From positions 62,001 to 126,000 of the forward strand of contig NZ_MPDM01000005.1 of the NCBI RefSeq assembly GCF_001936115.1: DNA of 64,000 nt, in the 5' to 3' direction. This stretch comes from Boudabousia marimammalium (GTDB taxonomy: Bacteria; Actinomycetota; Actinomycetes; Actinomycetales; Actinomycetaceae). This document shows positions 14,822 to 25,962 of the stretch, one piece after another. The notes beneath the pieces were generated by a model, which searched no databases, had not been told where the DNA came from, and saw only the letters and a list, made by a program, of their open reading frames with translations. Positions within the stretch are counted from its first letter, which is position 1. Each line of letters opens with the position of its first letter. The position numbers were made by a program, and so were the translations under genes.

Positions 14822-16018
14822 TTAAGAGATTCGCTGCTGATTACTTTCAAAATATTTCCGAAGCTTTGCCGGCGGTGCACTAATGTGTCGTGGAGTTGAC
14901 CCCTGACGCAGCGAGTCAGTCGCGGCAATCCCTGCGGCCACCGCATGCCAAGCCCCCAGCGGGGAAGTATCTGTTGAATCGCCATAACGCACGAATCTGA
15001 TGAACTCATCCACCGTCAACTGATCCGCATCATTATGTCCCTGAGCGTCACCCACAATCGGATATTGCCTATCCCCATCTGGATTATAGTAGGTGCGCTG
15101 ATTCCACACCCGGATGACCCCGCCCTCGCTGTCGCCAAAGTTTTCCAGCCTACCCTCGGTACCAATCACGGTATAGTTACGCCAATAATCAGGCGAGTAA
15201 TGGCACTGCTCATAGGAGGCGAAAACACCGGACTCCAGACGCAATAGCATCATGGATAAGTCTTCAACATCAATCACATCCGCTAAGCCAGTTTGCGATA
15301 AAGGCGGCCAATTATCCAAGCTATGCCACTCCGACATGAGTTTATCGCCCTGCCCGCCACGCGCAGTGACCTGATTGTAAACAGTGAGGCCACCCATGCC
15401 GACAACCTGCTCCGTGTAGGAGCCCGCCAACCAGTGCATCACATCAATATCGTGCGCGGCCTTCTGCAACAGCAGCCCATTCACATGACGGCGTTGCGAA
15501 TGCCAATCCTTAAAATAGAAATCCCCGCCCGAGCCCACAAAATGGCGGCACCATATGGCTTTCACCTCACCAATCTCACCGCGCTGAATAATTTGGCGCA
15601 TCTGCCGCACCACATTCATATGTCGCATATTGTGGCCGACATAAAGGCGTGTTCCGCTCCGGTAGGCGGCTTCCAGGATCTCATTGGCGCCCGTCAAAGT
15701 AATTGCTAAGGGCTTCTCCAAATACACTGGAATCCCCGCTTCCAGCAGCTGCACGGTCACTGTATCATGCGTGTCATCGGGCGAGGTCACAAAGGCAACA
15801 TCCACCCCAGCGGAAATCATCTCAGGCACGGTCTGATACCAAGGGACTTCCCGTCCCAGTCGCAGCTTCATCCGTCGCGGCGTATCCGGGCTGGGATCAA
15901 CCACCGCGACGATTTTCCCGCGATTAGCCGCTGTTTCAGCTTTCAAAGCCAAATGTGAGCGCGCCCCAGCGCCGACAACTCCAACTCTAAGGGTTGGTGC
16001 AACGTTATTCGCGGTCAT
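14822..16018 (-). CDS. Gfo/Idh/MocA-family oxidoreductase
   Basis: An NAD(P)-dependent sugar or polyol dehydrogenase-type enzyme of 398 aa. The N-terminal Rossmann fold shows VGVVGAGARSHLALKAE and VDPSPDT. The EKPLA motif (PVYLEKPLAIT), with the family's Lys, follows near residue 100. The H-bearing segment QKAAHDIDVMHWLAG matches the catalytic region (K/H-D-xx-H). It lies alone with AAAGGAC before the ATG. Its substrate cannot be read from the sequence; a sugar substrate from the neighbouring surface beta-galactosidase is possible but speculative. Confidence 0.88.
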   Translation of the reverse strand: MTANNVAPTLRVGVVGAGARSHLALKAETAANRGKIVAVVDPSPDTPRRMKLRLGREVPWYQTVPEMISAGVDVAFVTSPDDTHDTVTVQLLEAGIPVYLEKPLAITLTGANEILEAAYRSGTRLYVGHNMRHMNVVRQMRQIIQRGEIGEVKAIWCRHFVGSGGDFYFKDWHSQRRHVNGLLLQKAAHDIDVMHWLAGSYTEQVVGMGGLTVYNQVTARGGQGDKLMSEWHSLDNWPPLSQTGLADVIDVEDLSMMLLRLESGVFASYEQCHYSPDYWRNYTVIGTEGRLENFGDSEGGVIRVWNQRTYYNPDGDRQYPIVGDAQGHNDADQLTVDEFIRFVRYGDSTDTSPLGAWHAVAAGIAATDSLRQGSTPRHISAPPAKLRKYFESNQQRIS

Positions 16019-16146
16019 TATTAGTCCTTTATCCTGTAGCGGAGGCTGGTGCGGCCTGCATCAAGCAGGCTAAAAATAGGTTACCAACGTAGCTGGACAT
16101 TTACGGTGAACCATCCCGACAATCCCGCAGCGTGTAATCTGGGAGC

Positions 16147-17196
16147 ATGGTTTTGACGAATTTTGGGTTGGCAACACCCTGTAAAGTCGTTCGGGTACAG
16201 CGCCTAACCCGTATTTTTCAGCGGGTTTGGTTGCGTTCCCACGTGACTGGCGAGACTGATTATGTACCTTTGGAACTGGGAGAACCCTCGGGGCCATTGC
16301 GACCTGTGAGACTGCTGGTTCCGGAGAATGTGGGAAGTACCCAAGTGGTGCCGCGACTTTACCTGATGTCTGCGATACGGGCGCAATCTGAAGGGCAAAT
16401 CAGAGAGTTCGCGGTTGATGTGGTGGTACACGACAATCTGGCGCGTTTTGGGGTGACCGGGATTGCTAACGAGGGTGAGCAGGCTACGGAAGCCGGAGCA
16501 GGAGCTAAGGACGTCACCTTCCTCTCGCCTGAGGATGCCGGAATGAGTGCCGCTGCGGCCAGTACGCTTACCCCTAATCCGATGATGTCTAGCGGGACTC
16601 TATTGAGCGGATTGCCTGTCGGGGAGCTACCCCCAGCGGTAATTTCCGCGGACGATGTGGAGGCCGGTCCAGGTGCACGCTGGGCGGCGACCGTGCAGGT
16701 GGGGGACCAAATTTTGGCGCAGTTTCCGGCAGCCGAGGAAGAGCTACTTTACTATTGTCCCGATAGCGCGAAGCAGGTAGTGTTGGTGGCCGATCCTGCT
16801 GGTCTGCCTGCCGTGGAGCAACTGGTTAATGCGGAGCGGGAGGCGGGTACAGGGCGGAAACTCATCGTCATTGGGCAGGTTCCACATAAGGCCGATCGGC
16901 GTGTGCTAGCAGGGGCCGAGGTTTTTTGGGTGTTACCCGGGATGGATCTGGTGGCGACAGTGGCGGAGCGACTGAACGCGCTGGCGGAGACGACAAAAAT
17001 AAAGCCGGTGGAAAGCACCCTAGCGGAGAAGACATCAGCAGGAGAAACTGACGATGCCACTGACATCTACATTTGGGCAGCTTTGGAAGATAGTGTTGCC
17101 GCACGCTTAGAACAGGAAGTTCTACAACCGTGCGACTGGTGTGGAAAGAAGTCTGATGTGCATGTTTTCTGGTGCTCCACCGAGGTATCTTCATGA
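16147..17196 (+). CDS. Siderophore-interacting protein-like, with degenerate flavin motif
   Basis: A 349-aa protein that follows the layout of the siderophore-interacting (SIP) ferric reductases: an N-terminal barrel (CKVVRVQRLTRIFQRVWL) and a C-terminal SIP lobe (GPGARWAATVQVGDQIL..., KQVVLVADPAGLPAVEQLV, VIGQVPHKADRRVL). The usual flavin-binding R-x-Y-[TS] of the barrel is replaced by PRLYLMSA, so FAD binding may be lost or altered. A Gly/Ala/Pro-rich insertion of about 50 residues separates the lobes. Family membership comes from overall order, not from one strong motif. Confidence 0.7.
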   Translation: MVLTNFGLATPCKVVRVQRLTRIFQRVWLRSHVTGETDYVPLELGEPSGPLRPVRLLVPENVGSTQVVPRLYLMSAIRAQSEGQIREFAVDVVVHDNLARFGVTGIANEGEQATEAGAGAKDVTFLSPEDAGMSAAAASTLTPNPMMSSGTLLSGLPVGELPPAVISADDVEAGPGARWAATVQVGDQILAQFPAAEEELLYYCPDSAKQVVLVADPAGLPAVEQLVNAEREAGTGRKLIVIGQVPHKADRRVLAGAEVFWVLPGMDLVATVAERLNALAETTKIKPVESTLAEKTSAGETDDATDIYIWAALEDSVAARLEQEVLQPCDWCGKKSDVHVFWCSTEVSS

Positions 17197-17294
17197 TTGC
17201 CTGCTTGAGTTCAGCTTCATTTGGCTAATTTGAAGGAGAAATCCTTGCGGGGAAGATTTTCTGTGGTCAAGTGACACGAAAGTTTAGACAATTT

Positions 17295-17327
17295 GTTTGG
17301 GCCCATCCGGAGAGGATGGGCCCAAAC
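17295..17327. terminator. Bidirectional terminator
   Basis: A perfect 14-bp stem (GTTTGGGCCCATCC with GGATGGGCCCAAAC) with a 5-base loop lies between convergent genes ending at 17196 and 17349. Confidence 0.8.
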
Positions 17328-17348
17328 TTGTAGGTTATCTAGTTGCGA

Positions 17349-20300
17349 TTAGCCTAGAGTCTTCTTCCGGCGAAGGAGGAAGACGCCAGCGGCCGCAAGC
17401 AGACCAGCCAAGACGGCAGCCGAAGTGGTTGCCACGCCGGTCTTAGACAAGCTGCCCTTGCCAGAGCCTGAACCGCCAACACCACCGCCAGCACCACCCG
17501 GAGAAGGCTCAACAGTCTTCTCCACGGTCGGCGTGCCGGCCTCAGCTGCGTGCACAGCCCAAGGAAGCTCAAGTACCTGAGCAGCACCATTCACCAAGGT
17601 CAGCTTCAGAGTATGCGCACCAGGCACAAACTTCGCGGCAGTCTCAGCACTGATATCCAGCTTCGCCCGCCCGTTACTGACCGTTACAGTACCCAGCTCA
17701 ACCGGAATAGAGTGAAGCGCAACCTTCCACTCAGACCCCTCAGCAGCATTAGTGAAGACAAACACCAACGAAGTAGCCTTACCCTGAGTGAAAGAGTTAG
17801 CAGGCATGCCATTAGCAAAGACCTTCACACTCACCTCAGCAGGGGACTCGGTCGTCGGTTCCACTGAAGGTTCAACCGAAGGTTCCACGGTGGGCTCAGT
17901 CGTGGGTTCCACGGTCGGTTCGACAGTCGGCTCCACGGTAGGTTCCACTGTGGGCTCGGTGGTGGGTTCCACGGTCGGCTCGGTGGTGGGTTCCACGGTG
18001 GGCTCGACGGTAGGTTCCATGGTCGGCTCCACTGTGGGTTCGACGGTCGGTTCCACGGTGGGTTCCACAGTCGGCTCCGGTGACGGGGTAGGTGCCGCTG
18101 CGGTGACTAACGGTACGTTCAAACCATAGAGTCCAGGGTAGCCTACGTGAAGAGTCATCTTCCCAGCCGCGTCAGCAGGAACCGTGAAAGTGACTGCCGC
18201 ATCAGAGCCAGTAACTTCATGTGCGGATACCAAGGTCGGGCCGTTATCTCCTGCGTCGCGGACTCCGAAGAAGCTAAAGAATCCAGCAGTCGTAGTTGTC
18301 GGCTCCTTGAGCAGCCACAGAGTCAGCTTTGTCGGATCAGGCAGCCCTTCGGTCGGAAGACCAGTGACAGAGACGGATACTTCCTCACCGGCAGCTACCT
18401 GCAAAGTGCCGGAGGCTTCGCCAGCTTCCGTGTCAGTGACATTACCGGCAGCAGATGTCGCGGTCACCCGAATGGCGTCACCGCCACACTTGCCCACGAC
18501 GCGGATCTCAGCGGCGCCAGCGTGAGGCTGACCATTGAGAGCGTTCTTCGCGACGAACTTGACGAAGCGTCCCGCTACCGGCTGGCTGAACTCGATGGCC
18601 TGAGTTGCCGCAGTGTCAGCCAAACGACCGGTTGCCACTGCTTCACCCCAGCTACCATCAGCGCCAGTTTCAGAAACGAATACATCGTAATCGCCGACAC
18701 GGGTGTTAATCATGTTCTGACGACCCTGGTATTCCAAGCCGGTCAGCAGACAGGTCTGCGGGGTTTGCAAGGAAATCCAGTGCGGGAACGGGTCATTCGC
18801 GCCCAACCAGCGAGTGTGCCAGAAAGTGCTCAAATCGCCATCAACCGCGTGGATTGCGTGACCGTTGTTAGCGCCTTCACCACTGGCCTCCTCAGAGTCG
18901 AAGCCCGCCACAGTGACGCCCTCGATTGCGCTACCCTTGTGGATTTCAGGTTTAGCCAAGACAGCCAAATCAGTAGTAGCTGAGCGGGCACCCTGACGGG
19001 CCTTCAGCTGCCACACGTTGGAGTCCACATCCTCGGGAACAGTAACCTCAACGGAGCCAGCAGCTTCCGTGCTCGGAGTAATCGCGCCCAAGTAGGTGTC
19101 TCCCAGCAGCAGGCTGGTACGGACGGAAGGACGGAAACCAGTGATGTTCACGGTGACCTTCTCACCCGCGCGAACCGCCGGAGCGGAAACCGCTACGGTA
19201 GCCTCCACGGAATCATCCCAACCGTCATCCTCCAACTGATCCACAATCGGGGGAGTGCGCATAGCCTCAGTCCCAACCATGACATCTGCTGCGGTCGCAA
19301 CCGGAGCCAAGCTGTGGTTGAAAGCAACCTCAAGGTGAGCTCCTTCCGGACCCATACCAGCTTCCTTCGCGACCACTGCCAGCGCGACAGTGTTCTTGCC
19401 ACGCATATTCAGGTACTGCGACGGGATAGTGAAGGACTTCTGCGGACCAATATCGCCCACATACACGCCAGTGTTGTGTCCGTTCACAAAGACAATGACC
19501 TGAGAGCGATCAGCGCGTCCCGCGTCGAAACGTGCCGAATCCAAAGTCAGCTTCAAACCAGTGTCCTGAGTGGTCGGGATATCCAGGTTGAAATCTGAAC
19601 GGTACCAGGTCACGCCCGGGCCGTCATTATGCAGGTCCTCAGTCGGGAGCCAGCCGGTGGTCGGATGGGTCGGATCCATCCAGTTGGCCAGTTCACCGTG
19701 CAGACCGCCGTAGTTGTACAGCGTGAACTTGCTGTCCGCCTGGGCGACAGTTGCACCATTCGCGCGCCATTCAATGGCGCCTTCAGCAGGCAAGACAGCA
19801 TCCTTCAGGCCACGGTTCTGGCGGGAAAGACCATTATCGGACCAGTCCAGGTTATGACCCAGGTTGTTCACCAAGACGGAAACCACAGCTTCCTCGCCCG
19901 CGGTGAGGGAGCCAGCCGGAACCGGAACATCCACCCAGCTGCCGCTGGCAGGGTAGGCGCCAGCATAGTTGCCGTTCACCCAAACCTGCATGAACGCGGG
20001 GTTACGGCCATGTCCGGGAACGCCAGAGCCGCCATTGCCCTGCAAACGAATCTGGTTGCCGCTCGAAGCTGTGAAGTGAGCGCGATACCAGACGGAACCC
20101 TGGTAGAACTCATAATGGTTCGAATCCAGTACTACCGAGCTACGCGTAGGACGCTGCTGAGACTGTGAGGCAGTGGTGTCAGCCAGCACCTTCCAGTCAG
20201 TGTCAACGAAATCAGCATTCGCTTCTGGGGCGCCTTCACGCTTCACCCAGGTGAGCTCTGGCAGAGTCACGCTGGCGGGGGCCGAGGTGGTGCCGGTGTA

Positions 20301-23159
20301 GCGGCCGTCAGTTCCGGTCAGCTCAGCGCCATTCCAGGTCACCGCGGTGATGCCGGCCGGAGCCAAAACCTCAATGTCCTGAGCGGTAGCAGAGGAACCA
20401 GAAATCTTCGCGGTCGTGCCATCGAACTTCACGGTCCGGGCCAAGTCTGCGCCTTCAATCGCGATCGCATCATTGCCGGAGCCGCGTGCACCCTCGACAA
20501 TCCACACGTGCTTCGCGTAATCGCGGCTAATCACGCGGACAGTCAACGGGTTCAAACCGGAGCCTGCCGGGGTGATCTTGACGTCCTGCGGGGCAGTGGC
20601 GTAGTTGAAGTTCAGACGCAGTTCGTTCTTCTCAGCGTTCCAAGTGGATTCAGCGCCGGTCACAGTGGGCTCAGCATCGTAGGTGAATACCATTTCGCCT
20701 GCGTCACCCTCGGTACCGGTCACGTACTGCACCATGCCGCCATCAACAGTCAACGGAGCGTTGAACAGTTCAGCGGTGGAGTAGTACAGCTTGTGCTGGC
20801 CAATCATGGTGTCGGCGACTAGGTTCAGAGCGTCGCGGCCATGAATGGTGAGGGAAGTGCCTTCCTTCTGCGGAATCCGCAGCCAGCCGATCTCACCGGT
20901 CGGGATGGTCTCCTCTACCGGCGGGTTCTCATAAATACGGATGGAGTCCAAAGCTACCCAAACATCAGAGGAGCCAGGGAACGCAGTACCATCAACGGTG
21001 ATGCGAACCGTGTGGTCGCCCTTCTCCAAGTCCTGCTTGGAGAACAGCACCTTACGCGGTTGGGCGTTGCCGGTGACCTCTTCATGGTTCTTACCTACCT
21101 CAACACCATCAACCGTAATGGTGGCGGTGCCATGGTTCTCAGAGTAGGGGGCAAGCCATTCGAAACCGGTGCCGTTGAAGCTGAACTCAACGTAGTCGCC
21201 AGCGTTCTTCGAGTAGGACTCATCGCCATTCAAGTCAGCTTGCGTCCATGGCTTACCGGAGTGATGTAGCCAGCCGTTACCATGGTAGGTGAAGAAGGAC
21301 ATGTCAGCGTCGTTGTGCTCGGTGTACTGGGCGGGAGTGAACTTGCCCAAGACGTTGAAAGCGTCAATCTCCACATCGGTGCCGCCGGACTGCTCGCGCT
21401 TTTCACCCAGCACCTTCACTACCACAGTGTGGGTTTCCTTGGACAGGCCGGTAATCACCGCGGTCTTCTGCTGGTAGGGCTTGTTCTGCTCGGTTTCAGT
21501 GTATGCGTCAAAAGTGCCCTTGTTGACGCCGTCCACTAGCACCTGGAAACGGCCCGCATTGGTGGAGGTCGGGGTAATGACCTCAATGCCGGTGCCAGAG
21601 AAAGTGTAGCTGACCGTGTCATTGGCAGTGTTGGAGCGCTTAAACGCACCCTCGTAGGCGCTCACGTCGCTCACTTCGGTCCAGGTGCCCGTGTAGGTGA
21701 CCTCGGAGGCTGCGTTATCGGAGGTGAAACCAGTTTCCGCTGCTGCCGGGGTGCCGAGGGAGAGCCCGAAAGTGAAATTCGTGTTGTTAGTGGAGTTTGA
21801 GTTATTCAAACGGAAACCCAGGTAGCGGGCGCCATTGCCGGTGGCCGAGGGTGTACCCTCAGCGTGACGCTGGTATGCCTTAACTGAGCCGGAGCTTTGC
21901 ACATCCGGTGCGGCGACAGGATTCGCCTGAGTCAAAGCCGGGAAGGCCTTCTGGAAGTAGCCTACTTCCTTCTGGGCTAGGAACTTGTCCGTGATTCCGC
22001 GATCTTCAGTGATAGCTGCCCCGTAATCGTAGCTGGTGAAGCCAGAAGCGGGAGCTCCGGTCCAACCCCAGTTGGTGCCACCGTAAATCATGTAGTAGGC
22101 GAAAGCCGTAACGCCGTTACCGATATTAGTGGTGCCCCACTGACGAATGAAGTTGGGATCAACAAAACGACCACACTGGTCGGGGTTAAAGTTAGCGCCC
22201 CACGGCGTGAAGGCACCACCTTGACCTTCCACAATGAACTGCGGGGCGTCGGGTTCATGGCGGCGGAAGTTATCTTCCGTATCAGAGATTGCGCCGCGGT
22301 TGGCGCCACAGTTGAAGCGTAGCGGGTAGGAGTCGTAGGCGTAGAAATCGAGGCCGGCAGCTTCGGAGTTGGCGAGGAAGCCGTTCAGACCATAGTCGTT
22401 ATTGAATAGCGGCACGTCAATACCATCTGCACGAACCGAGTCTGCCAGGTTCTTCACAAAGGAGGTGTAATTATTGTTCGGGACCTCGTTTTCCACCTGG
22501 TAGAGGATGAGACTGCCCTTGCCTTGGGTGATCAAGTGTTCTTTAGCCACCTGGTTGAAAGCATGCAGCCATGCTTTGGACTGCTCTGCGTAGAGGTTGG
22601 AACGCAAGGAAGCGCCATCCTTATTCACCATGTATGAGGGCAGGCCGCCCATGGAAACCTCGGCGTTAATGTACGGGCCGGGGCGGGCAATAATGTAAAG
22701 ACCTTCTTCTGCGGCCATGCGCATCAGTTTGTCAATGTTCTTGACCCCGGTCTCAAAGTCGTAGGGGCCACCTTCAGTGGTCTGGTGTAGGCCCCAGAAG
22801 AAGTAGAGGGAGACGGCATTGAAGCCGGCCGCCCGCATCTTCTGGAACAGGTCACGCCAGTGCTCAGGTGAAGGCATGCGCCAGTAATGGAATTCGCCAG
22901 CGTACAGGTTGATTCGTTGCTCATCAATCTTGAACGCGTTTTTATCGAAAGTAACCGTGTGCGGCTGGCCATCGTTGCCGGGGAAAGCAACTGTTCCTTG
23001 AGGAACGGCGAATGCTGCGGGGGCAGCTCCGCTAGGGGTGTTTTCATCTGCGTAGGCAGTATTCATACTTACCATCCCAGTGAAAGCAAGCGCCGAAACG
23101 CAAACCGCAGCAACGGCTTGTTTCGTACGGCGCCAAGTGTAGTTAGGGGTCTTATTCAT
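17349..23159 (-). CDS. Giant cell-wall-anchored GH35 beta-galactosidase
   Basis: A 1936-aa surface enzyme predicted to remove terminal beta-galactose from host glycans. Order: signal peptide ([22 protein letters not shown]); GH35 barrel from about residue 60 with [21 protein letters not shown], acid/base in LYQVENEVP (E225) and nucleophile in FIVEGQGG (E311); carbohydrate-binding and beta-sandwich modules including GH35-type jelly rolls; a discoidin-like module near 1440-1560 ([20 protein letters not shown]); about 18 tandem four-residue units TVEP/TTEP as wall spacer; and the sortase tail LSKTG, hydrophobic helix, RRKK. ATG 23159 has AAGGAAG upstream. LSKTG in place of LPXTG suggests a class E-type housekeeping sortase. 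Multi-domain size is usual in mucosal actinobacteria. Confidence 0.93.
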   Translation of the reverse strand: MNKTPNYTWRRTKQAVAAVCVSALAFTGMVSMNTAYADENTPSGAAPAAFAVPQGTVAFPGNDGQPHTVTFDKNAFKIDEQRINLYAGEFHYWRMPSPEHWRDLFQKMRAAGFNAVSLYFFWGLHQTTEGGPYDFETGVKNIDKLMRMAAEEGLYIIARPGPYINAEVSMGGLPSYMVNKDGASLRSNLYAEQSKAWLHAFNQVAKEHLITQGKGSLILYQVENEVPNNNYTSFVKNLADSVRADGIDVPLFNNDYGLNGFLANSEAAGLDFYAYDSYPLRFNCGANRGAISDTEDNFRRHEPDAPQFIVEGQGGAFTPWGANFNPDQCGRFVDPNFIRQWGTTNIGNGVTAFAYYMIYGGTNWGWTGAPASGFTSYDYGAAITEDRGITDKFLAQKEVGYFQKAFPALTQANPVAAPDVQSSGSVKAYQRHAEGTPSATGNGARYLGFRLNNSNSTNNTNFTFGLSLGTPAAAETGFTSDNAASEVTYTGTWTEVSDVSAYEGAFKRSNTANDTVSYTFSGTGIEVITPTSTNAGRFQVLVDGVNKGTFDAYTETEQNKPYQQKTAVITGLSKETHTVVVKVLGEKREQSGGTDVEIDAFNVLGKFTPAQYTEHNDADMSFFTYHGNGWLHHSGKPWTQADLNGDESYSKNAGDYVEFSFNGTGFEWLAPYSENHGTATITVDGVEVGKNHEEVTGNAQPRKVLFSKQDLEKGDHTVRITVDGTAFPGSSDVWVALDSIRIYENPPVEETIPTGEIGWLRIPQKEGTSLTIHGRDALNLVADTMIGQHKLYYSTAELFNAPLTVDGGMVQYVTGTEGDAGEMVFTYDAEPTVTGAESTWNAEKNELRLNFNYATAPQDVKITPAGSGLNPLTVRVISRDYAKHVWIVEGARGSGNDAIAIEGADLARTVKFDGTTAKISGSSATAQDIEVLAPAGITAVTWNGAELTGTDGRYTGTTSAPASVTLPELTWVKREGAPEANADFVDTDWKVLADTTASQSQQRPTRSSVVLDSNHYEFYQGSVWYRAHFTASSGNQIRLQGNGGSGVPGHGRNPAFMQVWVNGNYAGAYPASGSWVDVPVPAGSLTAGEEAVVSVLVNNLGHNLDWSDNGLSRQNRGLKDAVLPAEGAIEWRANGATVAQADSKFTLYNYGGLHGELANWMDPTHPTTGWLPTEDLHNDGPGVTWYRSDFNLDIPTTQDTGLKLTLDSARFDAGRADRSQVIVFVNGHNTGVYVGDIGPQKSFTIPSQYLNMRGKNTVALAVVAKEAGMGPEGAHLEVAFNHSLAPVATAADVMVGTEAMRTPPIVDQLEDDGWDDSVEATVAVSAPAVRAGEKVTVNITGFRPSVRTSLLLGDTYLGAITPSTEAAGSVEVTVPEDVDSNVWQLKARQGARSATTDLAVLAKPEIHKGSAIEGVTVAGFDSEEASGEGANNGHAIHAVDGDLSTFWHTRWLGANDPFPHWISLQTPQTCLLTGLEYQGRQNMINTRVGDYDVFVSETGADGSWGEAVATGRLADTAATQAIEFSQPVAGRFVKFVAKNALNGQPHAGAAEIRVVGKCGGDAIRVTATSAAGNVTDTEAGEASGTLQVAAGEEVSVSVTGLPTEGLPDPTKLTLWLLKEPTTTTAGFFSFFGVRDAGDNGPTLVSAHEVTGSDAAVTFTVPADAAGKMTLHVGYPGLYGLNVPLVTAAAPTPSPEPTVEPTVEPTVEPTVEPTMEPTVEPTVEPTTEPTVEPTTEPTVEPTVEPTVEPTVEPTTEPTVEPSVEPSVEPTTESPAEVSVKVFANGMPANSFTQGKATSLVFVFTNAAEGSEWKVALHSIPVELGTVTVSNGRAKLDISAETAAKFVPGAHTLKLTLVNGAAQVLELPWAVHAAEAGTPTVEKTVEPSPGGAGGGVGGSGSGKGSLSKTGVATTSAAVLAGLLAAAGVFLLRRKKTLG
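17850..18075. repeat. 12-bp tandem repeats encoding the PTVE wall spacer
   Basis: About 18 units of 12 bp (GGTTCCACGGTG and variants, plus strand) encode the EPTV repeat of the GH35 protein. The array is likely to vary in length between strains. Confidence 0.9.
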
Positions 23160-23282
23160 GTTATCCAACTTCCTTGTCGGCTTGTTTGACAGACTCAAGC
23201 TTTCTCATTGTACAGGTAGGACAAGTCAGGAATCAATGAATAATGTTGCTCAATTTATGGCTGAAATGAGCATAAAGTTAAT

Positions 23283-23313
23283 CGTCCCGGACATCATTTC
23301 AGTGTCCGGGACG
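23283..23313 (-). terminator. Hairpin after the purine permease gene
   Basis: A perfect 11-bp stem (CGTCCCGGACA / TGTCCGGGACG) lies 50 bp past the permease stop. The U-run after it on the minus strand is weak. Confidence 0.55.
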
Positions 23314-23362
23314 AAAGTCCACCCTTGGGGAAAGAGGATGGATTTATTTTAGCTAAGCTCTA

Positions 23363-24817
23363 TCAGGCACCCAAGGCACGTTGGACCGGTCCAAGCACGA
23401 AGTACAGAATGAAGAGAATCGAAACAATCCACATCAGCGGATGGATTTCTTTCAGCTTGCCCTTGCCCAACTTGATGACGAAGAAGGACACGATGCCCAT
23501 ACCGATACCCACGGTAATGGAGTAAGAGAAAGGCATGAAACCTATGGTCAAGAATGCGGGAATAGCGATCTCCGGATCTTTCCAGTTGATTTCGGAAACC
23601 TGCATCATCATCAAGAAACCGACGAACACCAAAGCGGTGGATGCCGCTTCCGAAGGAACGATTTCCACAATCGGGGCCAGGAAGGTGGCCAGCAGGAAGA
23701 GAATGCCGGTGAATACGGAGGAAAGACCGGTGCGCGCACCTTCACCAACGCCAGCGGAAGACTCTACGTAAGCGGTATTGGAGGAGACGCCGCCCAGACC
23801 GCCGACAACAGCGGAGAGGGAATCGACCAGCAAGATAGCCCTAGAGTGTTCCGGGTTGCCATCTTCGTCCAGCAGGTCTGCCTCAGCGCCGATAGCGACC
23901 ATGGTGCCCATGGTGTCGAAGAAGTCAGCGAGCATGAGGCTGAAGATTAGGAGTAGCACGGCAAGGAAGCCGAGCTTGTGGAAAGCGCCAAAGAAGGAAA
24001 TCTGGCCCAGCGTAGAGAAATCAGGAATCGCCACAATGCCATGCTCGAAAGCGGGGATGGTTAAGCCCCAGCCTGTGGGAACTGCTTCGGACTTGTTGGG
24101 CAGATGTACGAAGTACTGAACGATTACCGCCACGATAGTGGATGAGAAGATGCCAATCAAGATGGCGCCGCGAACTTTGCGGACATACAGGACGATGGTG
24201 ACAACCAAGCCAATCACGAAGATGAGGGCCGGCCAGCCATCTAACGAACCATGAATACCTAGCTCAACCGGGGTGCCGGCGGCGGGACGAACAATGCCTG
24301 CATTGACCAGGCCAATGAAAGCAATAAACATGCCGATGCCGACAGAAATGGCAATCTTGAGCTGAGTCGGAATCGCCTTGAAGACCGCGTTACGGAAGCC
24401 GGTCAGAACCAAGATGGTGATGAGGACGCCTTCCCAGAAGATTAGGCCCATGGCTTCTTGGAAGCTGAGGCCTAGGCCGAGGCACAGAGTGAAAGCCACC
24501 ATGGCGTTGAGTCCCATACCGGCAGCCATAGCTAGGGGGAAGTTAGCAACTACACCCATCAGGATGGTCATGATGCCAGCAACCAAAGCGGTACCCGCGG
24601 CGATGGCCGACGGGCTGATACCTACGGCTTCAGCAGGAATTGCAAGAATAATAGGGTTGAGGACCAGAATATAGGCCATTGCGAAGAAAGTGACTAGGCC
24701 ACCTCGCAGTTCGGCGCCAATGGAGGAGCCTCGTTCGGTGATTTTAAACTTTCGATCGAGGAAGCTCAAAGTAGCCTTCGATTCTTGATCGTTCGTGAGT
24801 GTCTTAACCGTTTTCAC
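23363..24817 (-). CDS. NCS2 guanine/hypoxanthine permease, AzgA/PbuG type
   Basis: A proton-coupled purine uptake protein of 484 aa. It opens with FKITERGSSIGAELRGGLVTFFAMAYILVLNP, the typical start of AzgA-like NCS2 permeases, and has 12 or more membrane segments. Other signatures are ALVAGIMTILMG, GMGLNAMVAFTLC, LFDTMGT-like DFFDTMGTMVAIG and VGGLGGVSSNTAYVESSAGVGEGARTGL. AAAGGAATA precedes the ATG. The gene lies downstream of the phosphate transporter gene on the same strand but is separated from it by a hairpin. It probably supplies purines to Hpt encoded elsewhere in this window. Confidence 0.93.
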   Translation of the reverse strand: MKTVKTLTNDQESKATLSFLDRKFKITERGSSIGAELRGGLVTFFAMAYILVLNPIILAIPAEAVGISPSAIAAGTALVAGIMTILMGVVANFPLAMAAGMGLNAMVAFTLCLGLGLSFQEAMGLIFWEGVLITILVLTGFRNAVFKAIPTQLKIAISVGIGMFIAFIGLVNAGIVRPAAGTPVELGIHGSLDGWPALIFVIGLVVTIVLYVRKVRGAILIGIFSSTIVAVIVQYFVHLPNKSEAVPTGWGLTIPAFEHGIVAIPDFSTLGQISFFGAFHKLGFLAVLLLIFSLMLADFFDTMGTMVAIGAEADLLDEDGNPEHSRAILLVDSLSAVVGGLGGVSSNTAYVESSAGVGEGARTGLSSVFTGILFLLATFLAPIVEIVPSEAASTALVFVGFLMMMQVSEINWKDPEIAIPAFLTIGFMPFSYSITVGIGMGIVSFFVIKLGKGKLKEIHPLMWIVSILFILYFVLGPVQRALGA

Positions 24818-24860
24818 GAATTATTCCTTTGTGTCGGCACGTTTTCGCGTGCGGGGCGAC

Positions 24861-24882
24861 GCACCCCCGGTTTTGGGGGTGC
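24861..24882 (-). terminator. GC-rich hairpin between pit and the purine permease gene
   Basis: GCACCCCC / GGGGGTGC with a 6-base loop lies 23 bp after the phosphate transporter stop. No U-run follows on the minus strand, so read-through is possible. Confidence 0.5.
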
Positions 24883-24904
24883 ACTCTGGTGCCGAGGGGG
24901 TGTC

Positions 24905-25960
24905 TTAGAGGATAATCAAGCTGACTAACCAGAAAGTCACCGCTGCCACGGCGGCTGCTGCCGGAATAGTTAGGAACCATCCGATAACAATATCCTTCGC
25001 CACATTCCATTTAACTGCCTTCATCGACTTGGTAGCGCCTGCTCCCATAATCGCGGAGGTAATGGTGTGGGTAGTGGAAATCGGGGAGTGGGTGATGAAA
25101 GCTGTCACGTAAAGAACGCCAGCAGCAACGGTTTCAGCGGCGAAACCACGTGCCGGATCCAGTTCAATCATCTTTCTACCCAGAGTGCGCATAATGCGCC
25201 AGCCACCAGAATAGGTGCCCAAGGAAATAGCTAGAGCGGAAGCAATCTTTACTTCCCACGGAATCACTAGAGAGTCGTCCGCATCTAGGAGATTCCAGTG
25301 TTCGGCGTAGCCGCCGGCAACCAGTGCCATAACAATTACGCCCATAGTTTTTTGTGCGTCCTGCAGGCCGTGGCCTAGTGCCATGGCGGCAGCGGAGATG
25401 GTCTGTAGAATGCGGAAACGACGCATGGTGCGGTGGTAGGGGCGGTTCTTCAGGGCCCACAGCAAAATCATCATGAACCCGTAGGCGAGGAGGAAACCAA
25501 CCACCGGTGAAGCGAACATCGGGATGATGACCTTTTCACCAATTCCAGCCCATTCGACCTGAGTGCTAGACGCAAGACCAGCGCCAACCAAGCCGCCGAT
25601 GAGTGCATGTGAAGAAGAAGAGGGAAGACCAAACCACCAAGTGATGAGGTTCCAGACGATGGCTCCAATGAGAGCGCCTAAAACAATGGTAAGACCAAGC
25701 AACTGCAAAGACTCATCGGAAGATTCCGCGAACTGTTTGACATCAATGATGCCGTCACCAATAGTTTTTGCGACCTCGGTGCCCAGCAGTGCGCCAATCA
25801 CGTTCATGACTGCGGCCATCAGTAAGGCCACGCGCGGGGTTAGGGCGCGGGTGGAAACCGAGGTAGCGATTGCGTTGGCAGCGTCATGAAATCCGTTAGT
25901 GTAATCGAAGCCTAAGGCAATAACTATGACCGCAATAACGAGAGCCAGCGTCAGTGTCAC
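24905..25960 (-). CDS. pit: PiT-family inorganic phosphate transporter
   Basis: A low-affinity phosphate (metal-phosphate:proton) symporter of 351 aa with about ten membrane helices. The two PiT signatures are present: FDYTNGFHDAANAIATSVSTRAL at the N-terminus and, in the middle, GLPSSSSHALIGGLVGAG. GHGLQDAQKTMGVI and THSPISTTHTITSAIMGAG are the C-terminal repeat. GTG start with GGAG upstream. The DUF47 gene precedes it by 2 bp, the standard regulatory partner. Confidence 0.94.
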   Translation of the reverse strand: MTLTLALVIAVIVIALGFDYTNGFHDAANAIATSVSTRALTPRVALLMAAVMNVIGALLGTEVAKTIGDGIIDVKQFAESSDESLQLLGLTIVLGALIGAIVWNLITWWFGLPSSSSHALIGGLVGAGLASSTQVEWAGIGEKVIIPMFASPVVGFLLAYGFMMILLWALKNRPYHRTMRRFRILQTISAAAMALGHGLQDAQKTMGVIVMALVAGGYAEHWNLLDADDSLVIPWEVKIASALAISLGTYSGGWRIMRTLGRKMIELDPARGFAAETVAAGVLYVTAFITHSPISTTHTITSAIMGAGATKSMKAVKWNVAKDIVIGWFLTIPAAAAVAAVTFWLVSLIIL

Positions 25961-25962
25961 GA

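Noticed and set aside
17850-18075. Regular repeats resembling a CRISPR array
   Set aside because: The unit is 12 bp with no spacers and lies in frame inside the GH35 gene, coding EPTV repeats.
18147-18983. 278-aa open frame on the plus strand inside the GH35 gene
   Set aside because: No ribosome site, no recognisable protein, and the minus-strand gene across it is clearly real.
24820-24904. Purine riboswitch before the NCS2 permease gene
   Set aside because: Only short GC-rich hairpins are present; the conserved three-way junction and loop sequences of purine riboswitches are absent.
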